From: Candidatus Zhuqueibacterota bacterium 4572_119
GTDB taxonomy: Bacteria; Zhuqueibacterota; Zhuqueibacteria; Thermofontimicrobiales; Thermofontimicrobiaceae
Assembly: GCA_002084535.1 (NCBI GenBank)
Contig: NBLI01000120.1
Span: 904 to 12,169, forward strand
DNA: 11,266 nt
Reading direction: 5' to 3'
Below the pieces are notes generated by a model. The model was given only the letters and a program-made list of their open reading frames with translations, had not been told where the DNA came from and ran no database searches. Shown piece by piece: positions 1-5,936 of this stretch. Position 1 is the stretch's first letter. Each line of letters starts with the position of its first letter. The position numbers were made by a program, and so were the translations under genes.

Positions 1-263
1 AACAAGAGGACAAAGCCAACAAAGATCAAAACGTGCATGATGCCTGGATATTTTTCTTTTAAAACCCGAGCCTGTCCAATCGCGTAAAATATAACCGACT
101 TGATACGTTGACCAATCGAACCTGCCAATTTTTCAGGTTGACCCAATTTATAGAATCGCAAACGGCGATAAAAACCATAGAACAGAACTCCTAATGCCAG
201 CACCATAAAAAGATAGATTAAATTATGATATGAGATATTCCAAAAAAGCTCTCTTGTTGGCAT
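1..263 (-). CDS. Membrane Fe-S oxidoreductase, EtfAB:menaquinone oxidoreductase type (partial, N-terminus only)
   Basis: Reading leftward from ATG at 263-261, 87 codons stay open to the window edge; the rest of the gene is outside. The product begins MPTRELFWNISYHNLIYLFM. A membrane helix spans residues 13-31, a basic stretch (FYRRLRFYK) follows, and a second helix starts near residue 76 with the His-containing motif PGIMHVLIF; His77 is a likely heme b ligand. This pattern matches the NarI/HdrE-like membrane domain at the start of fused HdrD-type Fe-S oxidoreductases (DUF224/CCG cysteine domains), which stand beside etfBA and pass electrons from EtfAB to menaquinone. The Fe-S domain is not visible here, so the assignment rests on the membrane part and on the position after etfA. 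An AAGGA ribosome site lies 6 nt upstream (274-270). The 184-nt gap from etfA suggests partly separate expression. Confidence 0.75.
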   Translation of the reverse strand, partial: MPTRELFWNISYHNLIYLFMVLALGVLFYGFYRRLRFYKLGQPEKLAGSIGQRIKSVIFYAIGQARVLKEKYPGIMHVLIFVGFVLL

Positions 264-353
264 TGCTTTTCCTTTCATTGAACGGTTTTATAAATTAACG
301 TGCTGTTAACAATATCGATGACCAATAGAAAATGCGGCATTGTTGAAATTTAA

Positions 354-430
354 AAAAAGACCTCGGTACGACTCCGTTCACCGTGAAAACGGAGCTTCAG
401 TCTGAGTCCCGACAGGCCGTTCAACTGGTC
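354..430 (-). other. GC-rich structured intergenic element between etfA and the oxidoreductase gene, possible attenuator or dispersed repeat
   Basis: Bases 361-430 are about 59% G+C by hand count, while the flanking intergenic DNA is very AT-rich. A perfect 7-bp stem (372-378 with 388-394, CTCCGTT/AACGGAG) closes a 9-nt loop. On the minus strand the structured part is followed at once by seven Ts (360-354), as in an intrinsic terminator, but the bases next to the T-run pair only imperfectly with the other side. It could be a leaky terminator lowering expression of the downstream oxidoreductase gene, or a REP-like dispersed repeat. No coding potential is visible. Confidence 0.4.
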
Positions 431-447
431 ATCCATATTAACAATAA

Positions 448-1431
448 TTATTCAACAATTTTTTTCAGTTCTTCAGTTAATTTGGGAACAACGTCAAACA
501 AATCACCCACGATTCCGTAATCCGCTTTTTGAAAAATGGGCGCGTCAGGGTCTTTATTAATTGCCACGATGCATTTTGAAGATGACATACCTGCTAAATG
601 CTGAATTGCCCCGGAAATGCCGCAAGCGATATAAAGGTCCGGTGCGACAGTTTTTCCAGTCTGTCCAACCTGATCCGCGTGCGCGCGCCAGTCTGAGTCA
701 ACCGCGGAACGGGAAGCGCCAACCGCGCCGCCCAGAAGATCAGCCAGTTCTTCCAATATTTTAAAATTTTCCGCGCCCTTCATTCCTCGTCCACCGGAAA
801 CAATAATATCAGCTTCAGAAATATCAATTTTGCCGCCCTCACTGGCAAGCAATTCTTTGACAATCGCTTTCAAATCACTTTTGGTAACAGGTACGCTGAC
901 ATTTTCGACTTCTGCTTTTTTAGAGGAATCCGGTTCTAAAACCGGAAAAATGTTCGGACGAAGTGACGCCAATTGGGGAGAACTGTTAAAATGATAATCA
1001 GCAATCACTTTACCCGCGTACATGGGTCGTTGAGCCTCTAATTTTCCACTTTCGATTGAAAGTTTTACGCAATCAGATGCCAACCCAACCGCGAGATTAG
1101 CCGCTAACCGCGGCGCTAAATCTTTTCCCAAAATTGATGCCGGCAGCAACACAATTTCCGGGTCAACATTTTTAATTGTCTCTAAAATTGTTTTTGTATA
1201 TCCTTCAGCAGAATAATTTTCGAATATTTCATTATCAGCCACAAGAACTTTATCCGCGCCATATTGACCTAACTCTTCGCCTATGCCGCTCACTCCGGAT
1301 CCTAATAAAATTGCCACTACAGAAGTGCCAAGTTCATCTGCCAGGCGACGGGCTTCACTCACAACCTCAAAACTTACTTTGCGAAAAGCTCCATTTCTTT
1401 GTTCAGTAATTACATATACTGGTTTTGACAT
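448..1431 (-). CDS. etfA: Electron transfer flavoprotein alpha subunit (EtfA)
   Basis: This 327-residue protein has the usual EtfA length. The N-terminal half (about 1-190) is the alpha/beta domain that packs against EtfB. The C-terminal half is the FAD-binding domain, with ADIIVSGGRGMKG at 207-219, GASRSAVDSDW at 238-248, QVGQTGKTVAPDLYIACGIS at 254-273, AIQHLAGM at 275-282 and INKDPDAPIFQKADYGIVGD at 291-310. With EtfB it forms a soluble heterodimer that takes electrons from acyl-CoA and related dehydrogenases and delivers them to a membrane quinone reductase. The ATG at 1431-1429 is supported by GGAGGA at 1440-1435, 3 nt upstream. It lies 58 nt after etfB in the same direction and is surely cotranscribed with it. 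The next gene, an EMO-type oxidoreductase, is its probable partner. The family call is secure; the exact dehydrogenases served are unknown. Confidence 0.96.
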   Translation of the reverse strand: MSKPVYVITEQRNGAFRKVSFEVVSEARRLADELGTSVVAILLGSGVSGIGEELGQYGADKVLVADNEIFENYSAEGYTKTILETIKNVDPEIVLLPASILGKDLAPRLAANLAVGLASDCVKLSIESGKLEAQRPMYAGKVIADYHFNSSPQLASLRPNIFPVLEPDSSKKAEVENVSVPVTKSDLKAIVKELLASEGGKIDISEADIIVSGGRGMKGAENFKILEELADLLGGAVGASRSAVDSDWRAHADQVGQTGKTVAPDLYIACGISGAIQHLAGMSSSKCIVAINKDPDAPIFQKADYGIVGDLFDVVPKLTEELKKIVE

Positions 1432-1460
1432 GCGTCCTCCGAAAATTTATTTAAAAAAAA

Positions 1461-1479
1461 TCATCATCATTATTATTAT
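1461..1479. repeat. Short trinucleotide tract between etfB and etfA
   Basis: On the plus strand, three TCA units run into TTA/TAT-type triplets, directly after an eight-A run. On the transcribed minus strand this gives an A/T/G-only linker just upstream of the etfA ribosome site. It keeps that site in unstructured RNA; no more can be claimed. Confidence 0.4.
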
Positions 1480-1489
1480 GCAAAATTAA

Positions 1490-2242
1490 TTATACAACCT
1501 TTGCTTCTTCCCTCAGCAAACGCACCAATTCAGGAACAGCATCCACACCTTCACCAACGATTTTTCCTCCCTCTCTCGACTGGGGATAAGCCATTTGAAC
1601 AATCTCGATTTTCGCTGTTTCCATGTCGACTTGTTTCTCATCAATTGGCTTCCGTTTTGCCATCATGATTCCGCGAAGAGCAGGATAACGTGGTTCATTC
1701 AATCCTTTATCAGCAGAAATTACCGCGGGGAGTGATGCTTCAATAACCTCGGTTCCGCCTTCGATTTCCCTTTTCACAGTAACAGATCCATTTTCCAGCT
1801 TTAAATCAGCAATTGGTGAAACACAAGGTAGATTCAGAAGTTCAGCAACCATTGGACCAACTTGCAGATTATCATCATCCACTGCTTGCTTCCCAAAGAA
1901 GATCAGATCATATTCTAAATCTTTAATTACATCTGCCAGGGCTTTGGCAACAGTAAAGGAATCGAGATAAATATCTTCTGTTTTGATAAGCACTGCTTCA
2001 TCAGCTCCCATCGCGATTGCGTTACGAATCGCTGAAACCGATCTTTCCGGTCCCACGCTGATTACAGTAACTGTGGTACCCTCTTTTTCTTCCTTTATCT
2101 GAATAGCTTCTTCAACAGCATATTCATCATAAGGATTCAAAATCCAGTTAATGTCCGAAGTATCAATCGATTTTTTGTCAGCGCCAATTTTTATTTTTGT
2201 TTCGGTATCCGGCACTTGTTTTACACAAACCAATATCTTCAT
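1490..2242 (-). CDS. etfB: Electron transfer flavoprotein beta subunit (EtfB)
   Basis: The 250-residue product starts MKILVCVKQVPDTETKIKIG and carries the EtfB landmarks NPYDEYAVEEA (36-46), AMGADEAVLI (77-86), FFGKQAVDDDNLQVGPM (115-131) and LNEPRYPALRGIMMAKRKP (181-199). The last is the recognition loop that docks on acyl-CoA dehydrogenases; the leucine at 189 matches the anchor leucine of the mitochondrial protein. The sequence resembles the classical (beta-oxidation) group more than the NAD-coupled bifurcating group, judged by eye. It binds AMP and pairs with EtfA. The ATG at 2242-2240 has AAGGAG at 2254-2249. A predicted promoter at 2369-2396 would give a leader of about 120 nt. First gene of the etfB-etfA-oxidoreductase run. 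Confidence 0.96.
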   Translation of the reverse strand: MKILVCVKQVPDTETKIKIGADKKSIDTSDINWILNPYDEYAVEEAIQIKEEKEGTTVTVISVGPERSVSAIRNAIAMGADEAVLIKTEDIYLDSFTVAKALADVIKDLEYDLIFFGKQAVDDDNLQVGPMVAELLNLPCVSPIADLKLENGSVTVKREIEGGTEVIEASLPAVISADKGLNEPRYPALRGIMMAKRKPIDEKQVDMETAKIEIVQMAYPQSREGGKIVGEGVDAVPELVRLLREEAKVV

Positions 2243-2364
2243 GCAATTCTCCTTTATATCTTTTATAATATCATTATGTTAAAAACTTTGATTTGGTAAT
2301 GTTATTCTAATGATTTTCAAAACTTGATATGGCTAAAAACAAAATTTAAAACTTATAACAATTG

Positions 2365-2383
2365 ATTAAATATAATATTTAAT
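2365..2383. promoter_or_regulatory. 19-bp perfect inverted repeat overlapping the etfB promoter
   Basis: ATTAAATAT and ATATTTAAT are exact reverse complements around one central A. The repeat covers the predicted -10 box (2374-2369) and part of the spacer of the etfB promoter, where a bound repressor would block RNA polymerase. It contains only A and T, so chance is a serious alternative, and it does not match the TGAATGA half-site seen at fadR. Confidence 0.35.
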
Positions 2384-2396
2384 ATTTTAAAGTCAA
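2369..2396 (-). promoter_or_regulatory. Predicted sigma-70-type promoter of the etfBA operon
   Basis: On the minus strand TTGACT (2396-2391) is followed after 16 bases by TATATT (2374-2369). An A-rich run just upstream could act as an UP element. The same -35, -10 and spacing occur before fadR, with 25 of 28 bases identical across the two promoters, which makes chance unlikely. Transcription would start near 2362, leaving a leader of about 120 nt before etfB. Confidence 0.6.
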
Positions 2397-2562
2397 CTTT
2401 TTTTTTAAATGAAACGCAATTGGAATGAGTTATTTGGTGAGTAAGTAAGTGGAAATTCTTTTAATAAAAATTCTTTTCAAATTTAATTTCATTAATTATG
2501 ATTCATTAAGCTAACTGAAGCAGCAAGGCTTTCTAAATTATTAGAAATCCATCTGTTCTTTT

Positions 2563-3168
2563 TTATTCATTAGGATTTTTAATAATACCAGCAATAAAAA
2601 TATCACCAACCAACTTGCCGGATAGTTGAAGACTGTACTTTCGGTTCTTTGACAAAACCCAATAACTGGAAAGCTCATCAAGCGCGCCAAAAAGAATTCG
2701 CTTTGCCACACCGGGAACTATATCTTCACGGACTTCTCCGTCTTTTTGTCCCTGTGTAATAATCCCAGATATTATATTCAGATAATCACTGAACTTTGTC
2801 CCGCTATAGCCTTTCATAAATTTGTGGCTCTGCCTTAATTCGATTTGAATCACTTCCGCCATTTCCCTGTTTTCACCAATCAAGCTTAGATGCTTTTCAA
2901 TAAACTTTCTCAGCTTGTTTTCAACACCCTGGACTTGGTTGATTTGATCCTTAACGCTTTTTATAATCTTATTCATCTCATCTTCAAACAATGAAATGAG
3001 AATATCGTCTTTATTCTTAAAATATAAATATATTGTTCCGTCGGCGACATTGGCTAATTTGGCAATTTGAGAAATTTTTGAATTGTAAAAACCATTTTGA
3101 GCAAAAACCTGGGTCGCCGCTTTAAGAATTCTCGCACGCTTATTATTTTCTATTTTCCTCTCTATCAT
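2563..3168 (-). CDS. fadR: TetR-family fatty-acid metabolism repressor, FadR (Bacillus YsiA) type
   Basis: The 201-residue protein has the TetR layout: an N-terminal helix-turn-helix domain (residues 11-57) with recognition part GTIYLYFKNKDDIL (44-57), then an all-helical ligand-binding and dimer domain. As recalled, Bacillus subtilis FadR shares the segments VADGTIYLYFKNK, DILISLF and ELRQS, the last at 110-114 here in the ligand-binding half. In Bacillus the protein represses beta-oxidation genes including etfAB and is released by long-chain acyl-CoA; the etfBA neighbours fit that role. The start at 3168 has no strong SD; AAAGGTG lies about 17 nt upstream, so initiation may be weak. An operator with the FadR half-sites lies in the leader (3215-3238), so autoregulation is likely. 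Family is certain; the acyl-CoA ligand is inferred. Confidence 0.9.
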   Translation of the reverse strand: MIERKIENNKRARILKAATQVFAQNGFYNSKISQIAKLANVADGTIYLYFKNKDDILISLFEDEMNKIIKSVKDQINQVQGVENKLRKFIEKHLSLIGENREMAEVIQIELRQSHKFMKGYSGTKFSDYLNIISGIITQGQKDGEVREDIVPGVAKRILFGALDELSSYWVLSKNRKYSLQLSGKLVGDIFIAGIIKNPNE

Positions 3169-3214
3169 AGAAAAATTCTTTTCACCTTTCTTCTGAATAA
3201 AAGCTATATTATTG

Positions 3215-3238
3215 TACTGAATGAAGATTCATTCAGTA
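3215..3238. promoter_or_regulatory. FadR operator: 24-bp perfect inverted repeat
   Basis: Two exact 11-bp arms flank a 2-bp centre. The core at 3218-3235 reads TGAATGAAGATTCATTCA. Its two 7-bp half-sites equal those of the Bacillus FadR consensus as recalled (TGAATGAMTANTCATTCA), with the same 4-bp gap. The repeat begins at the last base of the predicted fadR -10 box and spans the expected start of transcription, so binding would block initiation. No second copy with both half-sites was found in the window. Confidence 0.82.
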
Positions 3239-3265
3239 ATATAATATTTCTTATTATAAAGTCAA
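3238..3265 (-). promoter_or_regulatory. Predicted sigma-70-type promoter of fadR
   Basis: On the minus strand TTGACT (3265-3260) and TATATT (3243-3238) are separated by 16 bases, with an A-rich run upstream. The arrangement and nearly all spacer bases repeat those of the etfB promoter. The FadR-type operator follows immediately, covering the expected +1 near 3231. The leader would be about 60 nt. Confidence 0.65.
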
Positions 3266-3473
3266 GTACTTTTTCTCTATAAATTTCATCAACTTACAAC
3301 ATTAAATATTTTAAAAGAAACTACTTGACATTTTGTATTTTTCTTTTTTTATTAATGTACTGTAATATAAATCAAAATTTAATCTGACATTTAAAAGAGA
3401 AAAAGACGGTATTTTGACATTTTGTTGAACTTATCAGGTAAAAGTCATCTGAAATCTGAACGGACGATAAGTA

Positions 3474-3498
3474 GCAATTTCGAGTAAAATGCTTTTTT
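3474..3498 (+). terminator. Weak terminator-like hairpin in the lipoprotein leader
   Basis: GCAATTT (3474-3480) pairs with AAAATGC (3486-3492) with one A-A mismatch, around a 5-nt loop, and six Ts follow. The stem is short and mostly A-T, so termination would be inefficient. It precedes a better terminator 24 nt further on. Confidence 0.3.
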
Positions 3499-3521
3499 AA
3501 ATTAATCTGTTATCAGGAATC

Positions 3522-3551
3522 CCATGAATACGTTTCATGGATTTTTTTTTA
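3522..3551 (+). terminator. Intrinsic terminator upstream of the lipoprotein gene
   Basis: CCATGAA (3522-3528) and TTCATGG (3534-3540) form a perfect 7-bp stem with loop TACGT, followed by A and then nine Ts. Only non-coding DNA lies upstream on this strand, so it ends either a small RNA or an attenuated leader of the lipoprotein gene, whose start codon is 38 nt further on. Confidence 0.65.
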
Positions 3552-3568
3552 ATAACGTTGACAAGAAT

Positions 3569-3582
3569 ATTTACGCGTAAAT
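3569..3582. promoter_or_regulatory. 14-bp perfect palindrome just before the lipoprotein start
   Basis: ATTTACGCGTAAAT is its own reverse complement and ends 6 nt before the ATG at 3589, in place of a ribosome site. Its CG-rich centre stands out in AT-rich DNA. It could be an operator, or in RNA a small structure over the start; chance cannot be excluded. Confidence 0.3.
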
Positions 3583-3588
3583 TTTGCA

Positions 3589-4389
3589 ATGAATAAAAAT
3601 ATAAAATATATTATAATTATCCCTATCGCTCTGTTTTTATCAATTTTGCAAACTTGTGATTTTGATCATGGATTGGAACCCATCCGGAGCAACATCCATG
3701 GTACAATTAACTTTTCTGGAGAATGGCCTGCTGCCGCGGCTGAAGTCAGGTTGGTAACAGCGACACAATTTCCTCCATCCGGCATTGAAGACCTAATCAT
3801 CGGAGAGCAAATCCCGCTTTCCGGAGATTCATATGAATATAATTTTTATCTTAAACCTGGCACATATAAATTAGTCGGCGTAGCCTGGCGCGAAGTTGGA
3901 TCTTTATGGGATATTATCAGCATTTGCGGCATCTACTTTTCCGGCTATGATTCGCTTTCCCCTGGTGAAATTGTCATTCCATCTGATACGTCACAAATCA
4001 ATAATATAGATATCGTGGTGAACCGGTCCAGAGCGCACCGCATCACCAACAGCAAAATCACCGGATCAGTGACATTCAAAGGTACATGGCCCGATTCTGT
4101 CCTTGACGTCCGGGTGATCGCGACCACGAAATTTTCCATTTTCCCGGTTTACCAATTACCGACGTTGCTGGACATCAGCTTCAGCAATGGAATAGCCCAG
4201 GGAATGGATTCAGCGCAATATGTGATTAACGCTTTCCCTGGGAACTATGAAGCAACCGCGGTTTTGCTCTTCAGGGAAAACACTTCCTTTTCATTGGAGA
4301 ATATCATCGCGCTTGACCAGACACCCTATACAGTACCAGAAGACAGTACTGTGAAAGGTCCTGATTTTGAAATAAATTTTGGACAATGA
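3589..4389 (+). CDS. Lipoprotein with two copies of one uncharacterised beta-rich domain
   Basis: No named family was recognised for this 266-residue protein. Residues 1-22 form a lipoprotein signal with a long hydrophobic stretch and the lipobox-like LQTC ending at Cys23; Gln and Thr before the Cys are unusual but tolerated in some FCB-group bacteria. The mature part is a tandem duplication. Copy 1 starts IHGTINFSGEWP (36-47) and ends near VIPSDTSQINNIDIVVN (129-145). Copy 2 starts ITGSVTFKGTWP (157-168) and ends near TVPEDSTVKGPDFEINF (248-264). Each has a middle YxxNxxPGxY-like segment (YEYNFYLKPGTY, YVINAFPGNY), which suggests a carboxypeptidase-regulatory or transthyretin-like beta-sandwich. 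No SD precedes the ATG. A TonB-dependent receptor gene follows 89 nt downstream, so it may be a surface partner of that receptor. Confidence 0.8.
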   Translation: MNKNIKYIIIIPIALFLSILQTCDFDHGLEPIRSNIHGTINFSGEWPAAAAEVRLVTATQFPPSGIEDLIIGEQIPLSGDSYEYNFYLKPGTYKLVGVAWREVGSLWDIISICGIYFSGYDSLSPGEIVIPSDTSQINNIDIVVNRSRAHRITNSKITGSVTFKGTWPDSVLDVRVIATTKFSIFPVYQLPTLLDISFSNGIAQGMDSAQYVINAFPGNYEATAVLLFRENTSFSLENIIALDQTPYTVPEDSTVKGPDFEINFGQ

Positions 4390-4478
4390 ATCGTTTCCAG
4401 TAGAATCGAATCCAATAAAATGAGATTTTTTTTAAAATGTTTTGGTTTTTTTACCATGAACATTCGGAGTTTTATTTA

Positions 4479-5936
4479 ATGAAAAGATCGCTTACAATTC
4501 TCTTAATAATAATGATTATTTTTAGCAGCCAGAGTAAAGCCCAAACATCAAATTTTGGCAAACTCTCCGGCTCAATTGTTGACATTGAAACAGAAGAACC
4601 ATTGATCGGCGCCAACATTATTGTAACCGGCACCACAATGGGAACGATGAGCAATTTGCAGGGACAATTTACACTTTCAAAAATACCGGTTGGGAAATAC
4701 CGCATCAAAGCCACTATCATCGGGTACAAAAGCCAGGAACAGGAAATTCAAATTTTGCCGGGAGAAACAGCGAGAATAAAATTCGCTCTCGAAGAAACAG
4801 TACTGGAAATGCCCGCCCTGGTGGTAACCGCAGGAAAAAAAGCCCAAAGTTTCCAGGATGTCCCAAACAGTGTGAGCTTAATTACTGTCAAAGAAATCGA
4901 AAGGAGAAACCGCACCTATTTGGACGAAATCCTGGAATATACTCCCGGCATAAATATGGTTGAAGGTGATGTAAATATCCGCGGATCATCGGGTTTCAGT
5001 TTGGGCGCTGGAAGCCGCGTCCTGCTGCTGCTCGACGGGATTCCCATGATGCCCGGAGATAGCGGCGATATTAAATGGGACATCATTCCCCTGAGCCAAA
5101 TCGAACGGGTTGAAGTCATAAAAGGAGCCGGATCCGCGCTTTATGGCTCTCACGCGCTTGGCGGCATTATTAACGTTATCAGCAAAGAACCTTCCGAAAG
5201 CCCGGTCACTGAAGCAAAAATTTCAACAGGATTTTATGATCAGCCATATCATGAAGAATGGAAATGGACTGATGATTTACAATATTTTACACAGACCGAT
5301 ATTTCACATTCCCGAAAAATTAACAATGTCGGAGTTCTTTTATCAGGTGGATATAAAACTTCAACCGGATATCAGCAAAATGGCGAATATATAACATGGA
5401 ATCTTTTAGGCAGAACGGATTTCCAAATACTGCCCCAGGCGAAACTAACTTTGCAAAGCAATTATTCAACAAGCGAATATGGTGAAATTTTTCAATGGCG
5501 AAACCAGAACGATGTTTATGAAATGCCGGTGACGTCTGTGGGTGACTGGATTAATTCGACCAAATTCAGTTTCAATTCTGTTTACCGCCATTTGATCAAT
5601 CAGAAATTTACCTACAAAGTCCGCGCTTCATATTTTCAAAATTTTTGGAAGCATCACTATCACGACAATGATGATTTTTCCGAAGCCAAGAAATTGGGTT
5701 TGGAATTTCAAGCTGACTATATAATAAATCAGACCCATTCTTTCACCTATGGCTTTGAAGGAATTTATGACATTACCAACTCAGCAATGTTTGGCGATCA
5801 CAATGGTTCTACCTGGGCTGGATTTTTTCAGGATGAAATTCATTTGTCCGAGCTGCTGACTGCCACGTTGGGTTTCAGGTATGATTATCATTATGTTGAT
5901 ACGTTACCGAAACCACCACATCTGGTTTTAAAGTAA
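4479..5936 (+). pseudogene. TonB-dependent outer-membrane receptor, N-terminal part of a broken gene
   Basis: The frame is open from 4437, but ATG 4479 is preferred: GGAG at 4466-4469 lies 9 nt upstream and a clean signal peptide follows (MKRSLTILLIIMIIFSSQ, cleavage after SKA at 21). Counting from this start, residues 28-105 form a carboxypeptidase-regulatory-like domain and 114-237 the TonB plug, with VPNSVSLITVKEIERR, NIRGSSGFSLGAGSRVLLLL, DGIPM, IERVEVIKGAGSALYGSHAL and GGIINVISKE. The barrel then runs to GFRYDYHYVD, after which the frame reads TLPKPPHLVLK and stops at 5936. The matching C-terminal barrel lies in another frame from 5900. The conserved barrel segment normally between them (roughly SPRxGLxYxP...GFRAPS) is absent from both, so this is a deletion with frame change rather than one lost base. 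Substrate unknown. As it stands the product lacks its last strands and is probably non-functional. Confidence 0.85.

Larger units (their letters stand above)
2243..2562. other. Intergenic region between fadR and etfB holding the etf promoter and long leader
   Basis: This 320-nt AT-rich stretch has no credible gene; the longest start-to-stop run noticed on the plus strand is 11 codons (2409-2444). It contains the predicted etfB promoter (2369-2396), an overlapping 19-bp perfect inverted repeat (2365-2383), a leader of about 120 nt, and a small inverted repeat after fadR (2530-2547). That last repeat, TTTCTAA and TTAGAAA around ATTA, has no T-run after it on the minus strand, so it is a poor terminator. 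Readthrough from fadR into etfB is therefore possible. Confidence 0.6.
3169..3588. other. Divergent intergenic region between fadR and the duplicated-domain lipoprotein gene
   Basis: These 420 nt hold no supported gene. The left part carries the fadR promoter and operator. The right part has a 12-mer repeated 89 nt apart, TTGACATTTTGT at 3325-3336 and 3414-3425, and an 8-mer repeated as TTATCAGG at 3431-3438 and 3510-3517. Two successive hairpin plus T-run structures reading rightward follow (3474-3498 and 3522-3550), then a 14-bp palindrome just before the lipoprotein start. A short untranslated transcript or an attenuated leader is possible; no known riboswitch fold was recognised. Confidence 0.6.

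Noticed and set aside
2530..2547. Inverted repeat TTTCTAA/TTAGAAA as a fadR terminator
   Set aside because: The stem is A-T rich and no T-run follows on the minus strand; at most a weak structure.
3558..3583. TTGACA at 3558 as the lipoprotein promoter
   Set aside because: A -10 box at normal spacing would place the transcription start at or after the ATG; the only TAAATT nearby is 14 nt away, too close.
4437..4478. Earlier ATG start for the TonB receptor
   Set aside because: It has no ribosome site and adds residues (MFWFFYHEHSEFYL) before a clean signal peptide; ATG 4479 has GGAG at good spacing.
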